Below are positions 19,085 through 30,426 of a DNA stretch of 64,000 nt, piece after piece. The notes beneath the pieces were generated by a model. The model saw only the letters and a list, made by a program, of their open reading frames with translations, had not been told where the DNA came from and did not search any database. The position numbers and the translations under genes are program-made. How positions within the stretch are numbered: position 1 is the stretch's first letter; every line of letters begins with the position of its first letter. Source of the stretch: Thermomonas alba (GTDB lineage Bacteria > Pseudomonadota > Gammaproteobacteria > Xanthomonadales > Xanthomonadaceae); contig NZ_JAJOZU010000004.1 of NCBI RefSeq assembly GCF_022419205.1, forward strand, positions 290,698 through 354,697, written 5' to 3'.

Positions 19085-20566
19085 CTACAGCTCGCCCAGG
19101 CCGGTGGCGTGCCCGTCCGCGCCGATTTCGAGCAGGCGCAGCGTATTGGTGGCACCGCGGGTCTGCATGTGCTCGCCGCTGGTGAAGATCACCCGATCTC
19201 CAGGAGCCAGCAGGCCGGCCTCGACCAGCAGGCGGATGCTGCCGCGGGCGGCCTCGCGCGGGGTCTGCCCGCGGCTGTCGTAGTCCATCGGAAACACGTC
19301 GCGCATCAGCGCCATGCGCCGGCGCGCGCTGGCGTGGTGAGAGAAGGCGTAGATCGGCACCGCCGAACGGAACCGCGACAGATAGCGCGCGGTGCCGCCG
19401 GATTCGGTCATCGCCACCACCGCGCGCACGCCGATGTGCTCGCACAGGAACATGGTGGCCATCGCGATGGCCTGGTCGGCCCGTTCCAGACCGCGACGGG
19501 CCTTCTCGAAATCGGTATCGAACGCAAACTGGCGCTCGGCGCCGCGGCAGATGCGCGCCATCGCCTCCACTGCCTTCACCGGCCAGTGGCCGGCGGCGGT
19601 CTCCTGCGAGAGCATCACCGCGTCGGTGCCATCGATCACCGCGTTGGCCACGTCCAGCACTTCGGCGCGAGTCGGAATAGGGTTGTCCACCATGGACTGC
19701 AGCATCTGGGTGGCGGTGATCACCACCTTCTCGCGCGCCACCGCCTCGCGGATGATCTTCTTCTGCAGGCCGGGCAGTTCGGCATCGCCGATCTCCACGC
19801 CCAGGTCGCCACGCGCCACCATCACCACGTCGCTGGCATCCACGATCTCGGCCAGGTTGCGGATGGCTTCGGCGCGCTCGATCTTGGCCACCAGCGCGGC
19901 ATTGCTGCCGTGCGCCCTGGCCACCCGGCGCGCCTCGTGCATGTCCTCGGCGTCGCGACAGAACGAAACCGCGATGAAATCCGCTTCCATCCGTGCCGCG
20001 ATCGCAATCAGCGCGCGGTCGTGCTCGGTGAGCGCGCCCAGCGACAGCCCGCCACCCAGCTTGTTCAGCCCTTTGCGATTGGACAGCACGCCGTCATTGA
20101 GGACGCGGGTGATGATGCGCTCACCCTGCACCGCCTCGACCTGCAGCTGCACCAGCCCATCGTCCAGCAGCAGCACGTCACCCGGCGCGACATCGCCCGG
20201 CAGCTCGAGATAGCTCACCCCCACCTGGGACGCGTCGCCGGGCGGCGCCTCCAGGCTGGCCACCAGGTCGAAACGCTGACCGGCCTTCAGCTGCACCTTG
20301 CCCGCGGCGAAGGTTTCGATGCGGATCTTCGGCCCCGGCAGGTCGGCCAGGATGCCGACCTCACGCCCGATCCTGGCCGCCATCGCGCGCACCGCCTCGC
20401 CGCGCGCGACCTGCGCGGACGGATCGCCGTGCGAGAAGTTCAGCCGCACCACGTCCACCCCCGCGCGCAGCACCGCCTCCAGCACCTCCGGCGGATCGGT
20501 GGCCGGGCCGAGGGTGGCGACGATGCGGGTGTGGCGGGGGCGGTCAGACGGGGCGGCAGCGGTCAT
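19085..20566 (-). CDS. pyk: Pyruvate kinase
   Basis: Converts phosphoenolpyruvate and ADP to pyruvate and ATP in the cytoplasm. The 493-residue protein has the barrel start TRIVATLGPA, substrate-binding VRLNFSHGD, the ADLPGPKIRI segment, a B-domain (about 80-170), the signature region MVARGDLGVEIG, and a C-domain beginning near MTESGGTARYLSRF, ending GATNTLRLLEIG. The start was placed at the ATG of MTAAAP; an in-frame extension of 12 residues upstream is unlikely. It lies 89 bases downstream of pgk on the same strand. Confidence 0.96.
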   Translation of the reverse strand: MTAAAPSDRPRHTRIVATLGPATDPPEVLEAVLRAGVDVVRLNFSHGDPSAQVARGEAVRAMAARIGREVGILADLPGPKIRIETFAAGKVQLKAGQRFDLVASLEAPPGDASQVGVSYLELPGDVAPGDVLLLDDGLVQLQVEAVQGERIITRVLNDGVLSNRKGLNKLGGGLSLGALTEHDRALIAIAARMEADFIAVSFCRDAEDMHEARRVARAHGSNAALVAKIERAEAIRNLAEIVDASDVVMVARGDLGVEIGDAELPGLQKKIIREAVAREKVVITATQMLQSMVDNPIPTRAEVLDVANAVIDGTDAVMLSQETAAGHWPVKAVEAMARICRGAERQFAFDTDFEKARRGLERADQAIAMATMFLCEHIGVRAVVAMTESGGTARYLSRFRSAVPIYAFSHHASARRRMALMRDVFPMDYDSRGQTPREAARGSIRLLVEAGLLAPGDRVIFTSGEHMQTRGATNTLRLLEIGADGHATGLGEL

Positions 20567-20655
20567 GGAAGCGCGAAATCGTGTATCCGAGAGTGATCCC
20601 ACGCTACCACGGCGATCCGTCGCGCGAACGACGGAACCGGGGCCTGCAATCGACT

Positions 20656-21834
20656 TCAGCCGGCGCGGGCCTGCAACGCAGCCACTGCCGGCAGGGTCTT
20701 GCCTTCCAGGAACTCGAGGAACGCGCCGCCGCCGGTGGAGATGTAGGACACCTGGTCGGCGATGCCGAACTTGTCCACGGCCGCGAGGGTGTCGCCGCCG
20801 CCGGCGATGGAGAACGCGCTGGAGGCAGCGATCGCGCGCGCCACCGCCTCGGTGCCGGCTGCGAAGGCGTCGAACTCGAACACGCCCACCGGGCCGTTCC
20901 AGACTACGGTGCCGGCGCTTGCGATGAGCTCGGCATAGCGCGCGGCGGTGGCCGGGCCGATGTCGAGGATCATGTCGTCCTCACCCACCGCATCCACCGC
21001 CTTGACGGTGGCCGGCGCATCGGCGGCGAACGCCGGCGCCACGACCACGTCCACGGGCAGCGGGATCTCCGCGCCGCGCGCCTTGGCATCGGCCATGATC
21101 TGCCTGGCGGTGTCGATCAGGTCCGGCTCCATCAGCGACCGCCCAACCGCATACCCCTGCGCCGCGAGGAAGGTGTTGGCGATCCCGCCGCCGACGATCA
21201 GCCGATCCACTTTCCTGACCAGGTTGCCGAGCAGTTCGAGCTTGGTGCTGACCTTGCTGCCGGCGACGATCGCCAGCAACGGCCTGGCCGGATGCTCGAG
21301 CGCGCGCGCCAGCGCGTCCAGCTCGGCCATCAGCAGCGGACCGCCGCAGGCGACCGGAGCAAACCGAATGACGCCGTGAGTGGAGGCCTGCGCGCGGTGC
21401 GCAGTGCCGAAGGCATCCATCACGAACACGTCGCACAGTGCGGCGTACTTCTTCGCCAGCGCCTCATCGTCCTTGCCCTCGCCGACGTTCATGCGGCAGT
21501 TCTCCAGCAGCACCAGCTCGCCGGGAGCGATCTGCACGCCGTCCAGATACTCCCGCAGCAGCGGCACCGGCCGCCCCAACAGCTCCGCCAGGCGCGCGGC
21601 GACCGGCGCCAGCGAGTCGGCCGCGCTCCACGCGCCCTCCTTCGGCCGCCCCAGATGCGACATCACCATCACCGCCGCGCCCTGCTCCAGCGCCAGGCGC
21701 AGGGTGGGCAGCGAGGCGAGAATGCGCTGCTCGGACGCGATATGGCCGGCCGCGTCGATCGGCACGTTGAGATCCTGCCGGATCAGCACGCGCTTGCCGG
21801 CAAGGTCGAGGTCGGTCATACGAAGAATGGACAT
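20656..21834 (-). CDS. pgk: Phosphoglycerate kinase
   Basis: Cytoplasmic enzyme of 392 residues transferring phosphate from 1,3-bisphosphoglycerate to ADP. The signature [14 protein letters not shown], the basic patch [12 protein letters not shown], and the nucleotide-binding GGGIANTFL and [12 protein letters not shown] segments are all present. It opens the pgk-pyk-fba run, and gap lies further upstream beyond a GGDEF gene. The start ATG at 21834 opens the first beta-strand region ([13 protein letters not shown]). Confidence 0.96.
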   Translation of the reverse strand: MSILRMTDLDLAGKRVLIRQDLNVPIDAAGHIASEQRILASLPTLRLALEQGAAVMVMSHLGRPKEGAWSAADSLAPVAARLAELLGRPVPLLREYLDGVQIAPGELVLLENCRMNVGEGKDDEALAKKYAALCDVFVMDAFGTAHRAQASTHGVIRFAPVACGGPLLMAELDALARALEHPARPLLAIVAGSKVSTKLELLGNLVRKVDRLIVGGGIANTFLAAQGYAVGRSLMEPDLIDTARQIMADAKARGAEIPLPVDVVVAPAFAADAPATVKAVDAVGEDDMILDIGPATAARYAELIASAGTVVWNGPVGVFEFDAFAAGTEAVARAIAASSAFSIAGGGDTLAAVDKFGIADQVSYISTGGGAFLEFLEGKTLPAVAALQARAG

Positions 21835-21942
21835 GGGGCAGCCCGTGAGTGGTGGAAAGGCTGCCATTGTCGCGTCGCGCCGGCAGCGCTTCAAACCTGC
21901 CGGTTACGGTGGCGGCCTCGCAAAAGGCGCAAAAGGACGCAG

Positions 21943-23634
21943 TCAGTCGCTGAAACCATCGCGACCGGCATCTTTGGCGCGATACAGCGCCGCATCCGCG
22001 CGCTTGAGCAGGTCCTCCAGCTCCAGATCCAGCGGCTGCCGGGTGGCGACACCGATACTGACCGTCAAACGGCCCTTGGGCGCGCCGGCATGGATGATGT
22101 CGGCCTCATGCACGCGCCGGCGCACGCGCTCGGCCACCCGCATGGCCTGGGCATGGGTGGTATTGGGCAGGAACACGGTGAACTCCTCGCCGCCAGGCCG
22201 GGCCAGCACATCGCCTGCGTGCAGCAGGGCGCTGCGCACCGCGCCCGCGAACCGGCGCAGCGCGTTGTCGCCGGCCGCATGCCCGTACAGATCGTTGTAA
22301 CGCTTGAAATAGTCGATATCCAGCGCCAGCACCGACAGGGGCTTGCCGCTCGCCTGCGCTTCGTCCCACAGCCGCTGGCCCGCTTCCACGAATCCGCGAT
22401 AGTTCAGGCTGCCGGTGAGCGCATCGGTGCGGCTGAGGCGATCCAACTCTTCCACCGCGCGACGCAGGGAGTCGGTGCGCAGTGCGATCTCGCGCTCGCG
22501 CGATTCCAGCGCCTGCCGCAAATCGGCATACGCCGCATTCAAGCGCGTCGCCAGCTCGGCGATCCCCTCGGCCAGCGGATGCAGCTCGCGCGGCAGCCGG
22601 TCCGAGACCGCCTCCACCTGGCCGCCCAGCGCGTAGCCGCGCAGGCTGCTCGTCAGGTAGCCGATGCCATCGCGCAGCATCTGACGCTGCCGCCAGATCG
22701 CCACACCCGTCCCCACCAGTGTGGCGGCCAGCAGCGCCAGCACCAGCCATAGCCGCGGCCGCAGCTGCATCCACACGACCTCTCCCGGCGCTGCCAGCAC
22801 CAGCGTCCAGCCCTCGCGCATGGCGATCGCGCGCACGAATGCCGGCGATGCGCTGTCGGGCAACAACCCGGACACGCGCCCCACCCGCCCCGGACGATCG
22901 CTGGACGTGGCCAGCGCGCGCAGCTGCGCCCCGACCCGGCCAATGGTGTCCAGGACCGACAAGTGCAGGGCGGGGCTGGCATCGATCACCCGCCCGTCGG
23001 CGTCCAGCAACAGCATCGCTAGCCCGCGCTCGTCCAGACTCTGCTGCGGGCGCCGCACCAGGCTCTCGGCGGGGATCGCCGCCTGCAGCGCGCCGCGAAA
23101 GTGCTCCCCGCGCAGCACCGGCACCACCAGCGTCACCACCGCCTCGTCCCCGTATTCCGGCTGACGCATCACGCCGGACACGACCGGACGCAAGCGCTCG
23201 CGCACCTCACGAAACCACGGCGCCGCACTCACGTCCGGCACCTGCGCCGCCAGCTGGCGACCGCGCCCATCGCGCGCCAGCAGCACCCGTCCGTCCGCGT
23301 CCACCAGCCGGATCCGCAGCAGCGCGGGATAGGCATGGAGCAACCGCGACAGCCGTTCGGCGTCGTCACCTGCCGCGCCTTGCACCTGATCGGACAGCAG
23401 TGCCAGCGCGGCGAGATGCGCATCCAGGCTGTCCTCGATCACCCCCGCGCTCAGGCGGGCATTGGCATCCAGCTGTAACGACAGCGTATCCCGGCTGCTC
23501 TGCCACTGGTTCTGCAGCAGCAGACCGGCAAACAGCAGCACCGGCACCAGGGTGGCCAACACCAGCCCGAGCGCCAGCCGCTGACGCAGGCTCCAGGCAG
23601 TACGGGAAGTGGATCGCTCCATTCCTCGCTTCAT
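21943..23634 (-). CDS. Membrane diguanylate cyclase with extracytoplasmic sensor (GGDEF)
   Basis: Predicted to make cyclic di-GMP. TM1 (about residues 20-40) and TM2 (about 285-305) enclose a periplasmic region of about 240 residues resembling a dCache sensor (WFREVRERLRPVVSGVM, AIMREGWTLVLAAP). A HAMP-like/coiled linker (about 310-385) leads to the GGDEF domain beginning SRTDALTGSLNYRGF, with active-site RPGGEEF. The position of the inhibitory I-site (RxxD) reads HAGD, so product inhibition is probably absent. Starts at 23634 or 23622 are both possible, neither with a strong RBS. It lies between gap and pgk, behind the gap terminator. Confidence 0.9.
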   Translation of the reverse strand: MKRGMERSTSRTAWSLRQRLALGLVLATLVPVLLFAGLLLQNQWQSSRDTLSLQLDANARLSAGVIEDSLDAHLAALALLSDQVQGAAGDDAERLSRLLHAYPALLRIRLVDADGRVLLARDGRGRQLAAQVPDVSAAPWFREVRERLRPVVSGVMRQPEYGDEAVVTLVVPVLRGEHFRGALQAAIPAESLVRRPQQSLDERGLAMLLLDADGRVIDASPALHLSVLDTIGRVGAQLRALATSSDRPGRVGRVSGLLPDSASPAFVRAIAMREGWTLVLAAPGEVVWMQLRPRLWLVLALLAATLVGTGVAIWRQRQMLRDGIGYLTSSLRGYALGGQVEAVSDRLPRELHPLAEGIAELATRLNAAYADLRQALESREREIALRTDSLRRAVEELDRLSRTDALTGSLNYRGFVEAGQRLWDEAQASGKPLSVLALDIDYFKRYNDLYGHAAGDNALRRFAGAVRSALLHAGDVLARPGGEEFTVFLPNTTHAQAMRVAERVRRRVHEADIIHAGAPKGRLTVSIGVATRQPLDLELEDLLKRADAALYRAKDAGRDGFSD

Positions 23635-23709
23635 AGCACAGCCCGGTGCGGGCGGCATTCGCCCACCGGCGGGACTGGCCGCCAGTCGCGCGACACCCGC
23701 CCTGCAAAC

Positions 23710-23738
23710 GCAAAGCCCCGCATGCGGCGGGGCTTTGC
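23710..23738 (-). terminator. Intrinsic terminator downstream of gap
   Basis: Perfect 12-bp inverted repeat GCAAAGCCCCGC / GCGGGGCTTTGC with a five-base loop, ending in a short T-rich tail on the minus strand. It separates gap from the diguanylate cyclase gene, so the four glycolytic genes are not one simple transcript. Confidence 0.7.
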
Positions 23739-23770
23739 TGTGGCAAAGGGCGAGTGTCGCCGGGCGGGGC

Positions 23771-25548
<1,778 letters not shown>

Positions 25549-25591
25549 TCCGGTCATCTGCTCAACGTCGTGCCGGGGTATCCTCCCCGGC

Positions 25592-26482
25592 ATGACGACA
25601 CGCATCCGCTCACGATTCCTGATCGCCGCCCTGCTCTGCCTGGGCGTCACCTCCACCGCACTGGCGTGGTCGCGTCTGGGCCACGCCATGGTCGGCGAGA
25701 TCGCCCAGCGCCACCTCGACCCCAAGGCCCGCGCCGAAGTCGCCGCGCTGCTGGCCGGCGAGCCGATCCCGACCCTGGCCGGCGTGGCCTCGTGGGCCGA
25801 CGACCTGCGCAGCCTCGATCCCGACCGCTTCAAGGCCACCTCGCGCTGGCACTACATCAATGCCAAGGGCGGCGGCTGCGATTTCGACCTCGCGCGCGAC
25901 TGCCCGGACGGCAACTGCGTGGTCGGCGCGATCCAGCGCCAGCTGGCGATCCTGGGCGACCGCAGCCAGCCGCTGGACGCACGCCGCGACGCCCTCAAGT
26001 TCGTGGTGCACTTCGTCGGTGACGTGCACCAGCCGATGCATGCCGGCGACCGTCCGGATGCGGGCGGCAACCAGTACCAGATCAGCCTGCGCACCGCGGT
26101 GCCGCCGGAACCCTACGCGGCGAAGAACTACGCCAACGGCGTGATGGGCACCAATCTGCACGCGATCTGGGATTACTACATCCTCGCCAGCCGTCCGCTG
26201 CCGCCGCTGGAGTACGTCAACCTGCTGGACAAGGCGCTGGCGCCGGGCCCGATCACGGCGAGTGTCGCCACGGACGCGCCGCTGGCCTGGGCCGGGGAAT
26301 CCTGCCGCCTGATTACGGCCAAGGGCCTGTACCCGCCGGGCAACAAGCACGTGCTGACCCAGGACTACCTGGAGCAGATGCGCCCGCTGGCGGAAGACCG
26401 CGTGCGCCAGGCCGGCGAGCGCCTGGCGCAGCTGCTCAACCAGACCATCGGCGAGCAGGCGCCGGCCAGCGCCGCGCCCTGA
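25592..26482 (+). CDS. Secreted S1/P1-type zinc nuclease
   Basis: Exported single-strand-specific nuclease/phosphomonoesterase of 296 residues. The signal peptide ends ALA at residue 25 so that Trp26 becomes the mature N-terminus ([14 protein letters not shown]); in this family the N-terminal Trp itself binds zinc. Further ligands lie in [35 protein letters not shown] and NLHAIWD, so the trinuclear zinc site looks complete. Probably acts in the periplasm or medium in nucleic-acid scavenging or effector functions. It follows ompW by 43 bases. Confidence 0.92.
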   Translation: MTTRIRSRFLIAALLCLGVTSTALAWSRLGHAMVGEIAQRHLDPKARAEVAALLAGEPIPTLAGVASWADDLRSLDPDRFKATSRWHYINAKGGGCDFDLARDCPDGNCVVGAIQRQLAILGDRSQPLDARRDALKFVVHFVGDVHQPMHAGDRPDAGGNQYQISLRTAVPPEPYAAKNYANGVMGTNLHAIWDYYILASRPLPPLEYVNLLDKALAPGPITASVATDAPLAWAGESCRLITAKGLYPPGNKHVLTQDYLEQMRPLAEDRVRQAGERLAQLLNQTIGEQAPASAAP

Positions 26483-26515
26483 CCGATCGTCCCACCGGCG
26501 CGCCCTGCCAGCACC

Positions 26516-26537
26516 GCGCCCGGCCTGCGCCGGGCGC
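26516..26537. terminator. Convergent-gene hairpin
   Basis: Perfect 9-bp stem GCGCCCGGC / GCCGGGCGC with a CTGC loop, lying between the convergent nuclease and EamA genes. It has no T-run; it could act in both directions. Confidence 0.4.
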
Positions 26538-26554
26538 GCGCGCATCCGCCGCGA

Positions 26555-27451
26555 TCAGGGGTGCTCGGCCTCGGCATGCACGCGCTCGCGCCGCAGCAGG
26601 TAGAGCCCGCTGGCAACGATGATCGCGGCCCCGACCCAGGTGATGGCCCCCGGCAGCACGCCCCAGATGGCCAGATCCAGCGCCACACCCCAGACCAGGG
26701 CGGTGTATTCCAGCGGCGCGATCAACGACGCCTCCCCGCGCCGGAACGCCTCGGTGATCGCATACTGGCCGAGCGCGCCGGCGATGCCGATGCCCAGCAC
26801 CAGCGCCATATGCTCGCCGCGCAGCGCCACCCAGCCTGGCAACGCCAGCGCCCCCGCGCCGGCCGCCATCAGCAGCAGCACCCAGAAGGTGATGGCCTGG
26901 GTGCTGTCGGTGCGCGCCAGCACCCGCACCGTGATCGCCGACAGCGCATAGCCGCCCGCTGCCACCAGCACCGCCAGCCCGGCCAGGCTGAACATGCCCG
27001 CCCCGCTGGGACGCAGCACCACCAGCACGCCGAGCAGGCCGAATGCGATCGCCGTCCAGCGCCGCGGCCCGACCCGCTCGCCCATCAGCGGCACCGACAG
27101 CGCGGTGATCAGCAGCGGGGCGACGAAGAAAATCGCGTAGGCGGTGGAGAGCGGCAGGCGCCGCAGGGCATAGACGAAGCTGGCCATCATCAGCACGCCC
27201 AGCGCGCCACGCAGCAGATGCAGCGGCCAGCGCACCGGCCGCAGCGCGCGCAGTCCGCCACCCGCCAGCGCCCACACCAGCAGCCACGGCAGCGAAGACA
27301 GGCTGCGCAGCGCCGCTACTTCGAGCGGCGGGTAGTGCGCCGAGAGCGCTTTCAGCCCGGCGTCCATCAACGCGAATGCCGCCACCGCCGCCAGCATCAG
27401 CAGGATGGCAGGGCGCGGGCGTGGCGCGGCAGCGGGAACGGGTGTCGGCAT
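26555..27451 (-). CDS. EamA/DMT-superfamily transporter
   Basis: Inner-membrane protein of 298 residues with about ten hydrophobic segments arranged as two EamA repeats (about 15-145 and 155-290). The repeat signatures STAYAIFFVAPLLITALSVPL and YAITEAFRRGEASLIAPLEY are typical of drug/metabolite exporters such as RarD/YdcZ relatives (each motif is quoted in shortened form). The substrate is not predictable; relatives export amino acids, purines or other metabolites. It stands alone between two plus-strand groups. Confidence 0.88.
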   Translation of the reverse strand: MPTPVPAAAPRPRPAILLMLAAVAAFALMDAGLKALSAHYPPLEVAALRSLSSLPWLLVWALAGGGLRALRPVRWPLHLLRGALGVLMMASFVYALRRLPLSTAYAIFFVAPLLITALSVPLMGERVGPRRWTAIAFGLLGVLVVLRPSGAGMFSLAGLAVLVAAGGYALSAITVRVLARTDSTQAITFWVLLLMAAGAGALALPGWVALRGEHMALVLGIGIAGALGQYAITEAFRRGEASLIAPLEYTALVWGVALDLAIWGVLPGAITWVGAAIIVASGLYLLRRERVHAEAEHP

Positions 27452-27499
27452 CCGCCCAGCATGCGTTAACCTGCGCGCCCCGTCACCGTGCCGAATGCC

Positions 27500-27982
27500 A
27501 TGCCTTCCTTCGACATCGTCTCAGAAGTGGATATCCACGAGCTCACCAACGCGGTGGACCAGGCCAACCGCGAGCTGGCGACCCGCTTCGACTTCAAGGG
27601 CGTGGCCGCGAAGTTCGTGCGCGAGGACGCCGTGATCACCCAGTCCGCCCCCAGCGAGTTCCAGCTGCAGCAGATGACCGACATCCTGCGCGCGCGCCTG
27701 GTCGCACGGAAGATCGACGTGCGCTGCCTCGAGTTCGGCGACATCGAGACCAACCTCGCCGGCGCGCGCCAGAAGGTGACGGTGAAGCAGGGCATCGAAC
27801 GCGAGCTGGCCAAGAAGCTGCAGGCGGCGATCAAGGACGCCAAGCTGAAGGTCGAGGCCCAGATCAACGGCGACAAGCTGCGCGTGACCGGCAAGAAGCG
27901 CGACGACCTGCAGGCGGCGATCGCGCTGCTGCGGGGCCAGGATTTCGGGCGGCCGCTGCAGTTCGACAACTTCCGCGACTAG
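27500..27982 (+). CDS. yajQ: YajQ-family nucleotide-binding protein
   Basis: Soluble protein of 160 residues with two ferredoxin-like domains. It starts PSFDIVSEVDIHELTNAVDQ and ends LQAAIALLRGQDFGRPLQFDNFRD (motifs shortened). The Xanthomonas campestris member XC_3703 was reported to bind cyclic di-GMP and to act with a transcription factor in virulence control; other members bind nucleic acids. The ATG at 27500 matches the conserved N-terminus; an upstream GTG at 27488 would add four residues. The DUF1415 gene follows 12 bases downstream. Confidence 0.94.
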   Translation: MPSFDIVSEVDIHELTNAVDQANRELATRFDFKGVAAKFVREDAVITQSAPSEFQLQQMTDILRARLVARKIDVRCLEFGDIETNLAGARQKVTVKQGIERELAKKLQAAIKDAKLKVEAQINGDKLRVTGKKRDDLQAAIALLRGQDFGRPLQFDNFRD

Positions 27983-27994
27983 CGATGAAACGCC

Positions 27995-28564
27995 ATGCAC
28001 GAGGAACCGACGTTCGACCCCGAGACCATCGAAGCCGACGTCCGCCGCTGGCTGGAGCGCGCGGTGATCGGGCTGAACCTGTGCCCGTTCGCCAAGGCCG
28101 TTTACGTGAAGCAGCAGGTGCGGATCGTCATCAGCGACGCCAGCACCGAACGCGCGCTGCTGGAGCAGCTGGGCGAAGAGCTGGTGCGCCTGCGCGATAC
28201 GCCCGCAGAGACGGTCGACACCACCCTGCTGGTGCATCCGCTGGTGCTGACCGACTTCCTCGACTACAACGATTTCCTCGACGACGCCGACGCGCTGGTG
28301 GAAGCCCTGCAACTGGATGGCGTGTTGCAGATCGCCAGCTTCCATCCCGACTACCGCTTCGCCGATACCGATGCCGATGATCCCGGCAACCTGACCAACC
28401 GCGCGCCCTATCCCATCCTGCACCTGCTGCGCGAGGACAGCGTGGAGCGCGCGGTGGCGGCCTACCCGCAGCCGGACGCGATCATCGCGCGCAACATCGC
28501 GACCATGCGCGAGCTCGGCTTCGCGGGCTTTCGCGCGCTGCTCTCCGGCGAATCGACGCGCTGA
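27995..28564 (+). CDS. DUF1415 family protein
   Basis: Soluble protein of 189 residues of unknown function. The family signature is WLERAVIGLNLCPFAKAVYV near the N-terminus, with a conserved Cys-Pro-Phe, and later IASFHPDYRF and NRAPYPILHLLRE. No signal peptide or membrane segment is seen. It lies 12 bases after yajQ on the same strand, so co-transcription is likely. The product may be enzymatic, given the conserved Cys, His and Asp residues, but I cannot name an activity. Confidence 0.85.
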   Translation: MHEEPTFDPETIEADVRRWLERAVIGLNLCPFAKAVYVKQQVRIVISDASTERALLEQLGEELVRLRDTPAETVDTTLLVHPLVLTDFLDYNDFLDDADALVEALQLDGVLQIASFHPDYRFADTDADDPGNLTNRAPYPILHLLREDSVERAVAAYPQPDAIIARNIATMRELGFAGFRALLSGESTR

Positions 28565-28584
28565 CACGTAAAGCCGCCCACACT

Positions 28585-29286
28585 TCAGGCCGCGAACAAC
28601 CGCGCGCGTGCGTCCTCGTCCAATCGTCGCCACGCACCGGGCGGCAGCCCGGCGAGATCCAGCCCGCCGACGCGCTCTCGGTGCAGCGTCAGCACGTGAT
28701 TGCCGGTCGCGGCGAACATTCGCCGTACCTGGTGGTAGCGGCCTTCGTAGAGGGTGAGCCGCGCGCGCCGCGCGTCCAACACCTCCAGTTCCGCCGGCAG
28801 CAGCGGCGTGGTCTCGCCGTGCAGCCGCAGCGTGCCGCTGGCGAACAAGGCCGTCTCGTCGCCGCGCAGGTCCTGCGCCAGCGTGGCCACGTACACCTTG
28901 GGCAGCTTCGCCTTCGGCGAGATGATCCGGTGCAGCAGCTGGCCGTCGTCGGTCAGCAGCAGCAGGCCGGAAGTGTCGCGATCCAGCCGCCCCACGGTGG
29001 AAAGCACCGGATTGCGCAGACGAAAGCGCGGCGGCAGCAGGTCGTAGACGAGGCGTCCGGCATCCCTGGTCGAACAGGTGTAGCCGGTGGGCTTGTGCAG
29101 CATCAGTAGCAGCCCTGGTGGCGGGTCCAGCGGCTGCCCGTCCACGCGCACGTCGTCGTGATCCAGCGGATCGTCCGCGCACAGCACCTCGCCCGCGGCA
29201 TTGGTGATACGGCCCTCCCGCAGCATGCGCAGGACTTCCTTGCGGCTGCCGTACCCGAGGTTCGCAATATGCTTGACCAGCTTCAT
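28585..29286 (-). CDS. rsuA: RsuA-family 16S rRNA pseudouridine synthase
   Basis: Protein of 233 residues. An S4-like N-domain (KLVKHIANLGYGSRKEVLRML) is followed by the RsuA/RluE-type catalytic domain with Asp102 in GRLDRDTSGLLLL and later YEGRYHQVRRMFAATGN. E. coli RsuA makes pseudouridine 516 in 16S rRNA. The ATG overlaps the TGA of the rsmC-like gene by four bases, so the two rRNA-modifying enzymes are translationally coupled. RluE or RluF specificity cannot be fully excluded. Confidence 0.88.
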   Translation of the reverse strand: MKLVKHIANLGYGSRKEVLRMLREGRITNAAGEVLCADDPLDHDDVRVDGQPLDPPPGLLLMLHKPTGYTCSTRDAGRLVYDLLPPRFRLRNPVLSTVGRLDRDTSGLLLLTDDGQLLHRIISPKAKLPKVYVATLAQDLRGDETALFASGTLRLHGETTPLLPAELEVLDARRARLTLYEGRYHQVRRMFAATGNHVLTLHRERVGGLDLAGLPPGAWRRLDEDARARLFAA

Positions 29287-30344
29287 GCCGTCACCGCGCG
29301 AATGATCTTGAAACCGCCCTGCTGGGTGACGACCTCCACCTGGCGGAAACCAGCGCCCAGCGCCTCTTCGTAGGGCAGGTGCCGGTTGGCGACCAGCCAC
29401 AGCGCGCCGCCCGGACGCAGCGCCCGCGCGGCGGCGGCGATGAAGGCGCGTCCGATGTCCGGGCGCTCGCCGCGTCCCAGCGCGTGGAACGGCGGATTGC
29501 AGACGACGGCATCGAACGGGCCCATCACTCCGTCCACCACGTCGTGCCAATGACAGCGCACCGGCACGCCGCGCGCCCGCGCCGGCGCGGCAAGATTGGC
29601 GTCGGCCAGCATGAGCGCGCGCGCATCCGCTTCGAACAGCTCCAGCGCCGTCACCTGCATGCAGCGCGCCAGCACCTGCAGCGACAGGTAGCCCCAGCCC
29701 GCGCCGAGATCCGCCACCCGCCCGCGCAGATCCACCGGCAACGCCGCCGCCAGCAGCGCCGAGGCGGCATCCACCCGGTCCCAGGCGAACACGCCAGGAC
29801 GCGTATGAAAGCCGCCACCGGGAACGTCATCACACGTCTGCCAGCGCGGCGCGTCGGCCTGCGCCCACTGCGCCTGCAGCGCGGGATCGCAGCCGGCCTC
29901 GGGCTGCGTCCAGCACACCCGGCAGTGGTACTTGCTGGCGGTGTTGACCGCTCCCGCCAGCTGCTTCAGCTCGGACTCGCGGGATTTCCCACCCTCATCA
30001 TTCGCGGCGGCGATCACCACCCGGCCACCGGGCGCGACCGCCGCGCAGGCGCGGGCCAGCAGCGCGCGCGCCTCCTCGCGCTGACGCGGCGGCAGCACCA
30101 GCACCAGCGGGAACTGCCGCGCCGGCAAGGCCTCCTCGTCGAGCAACTCGACGCCGAGCCGCTGCAAACGCACGGCCTCGGACCGGAACGGCTGGGTCGC
30201 CGCCAGCCCGCGCAGCCCCTGCGCATGCAGCGCCGCGCCTTCGCGGGCGCGCAGGAATAGCGCCCGCTCCGGCCAGGGCAGCAAGCCGGAGGCAAACGGA
30301 TGCAGGAGAGCGTCGAGGGCGGGATCGTGGTGCGCGGAGGACAT
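29283..30344 (-). CDS. rsmC: RsmC-like 16S rRNA (guanine-N2-)-methyltransferase
   Basis: Protein of 353 residues with the tandem MTase layout of RsmC: a degenerate N-terminal half and a catalytic C-terminal half. The C-half shows FHTRPGVFAWDRVDAAS, SAM-binding VADLGAGWGYLSL, catalytic CNPPFHALG (NPPF) and the closing ANRHLPYEEAL...GFKIIRA, closely like E. coli RsmC, which makes m2G1207 in 16S rRNA. RlmG is the nearest alternative. It is coupled by a four-base ATGA overlap to rsuA. Confidence 0.88.
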   Translation of the reverse strand: MSSAHHDPALDALLHPFASGLLPWPERALFLRAREGAALHAQGLRGLAATQPFRSEAVRLQRLGVELLDEEALPARQFPLVLVLPPRQREEARALLARACAAVAPGGRVVIAAANDEGGKSRESELKQLAGAVNTASKYHCRVCWTQPEAGCDPALQAQWAQADAPRWQTCDDVPGGGFHTRPGVFAWDRVDAASALLAAALPVDLRGRVADLGAGWGYLSLQVLARCMQVTALELFEADARALMLADANLAAPARARGVPVRCHWHDVVDGVMGPFDAVVCNPPFHALGRGERPDIGRAFIAAAARALRPGGALWLVANRHLPYEEALGAGFRQVEVVTQQGGFKIIRAVTA

Positions 30345-30426
30345 CCGCGCAGTGTAGCCAGATACCAGGCGGCCGCCGCTGCCGCGATAATGGTCGATCC
30401 GTTGCTATTGCTGGAAGTGCTAGACC

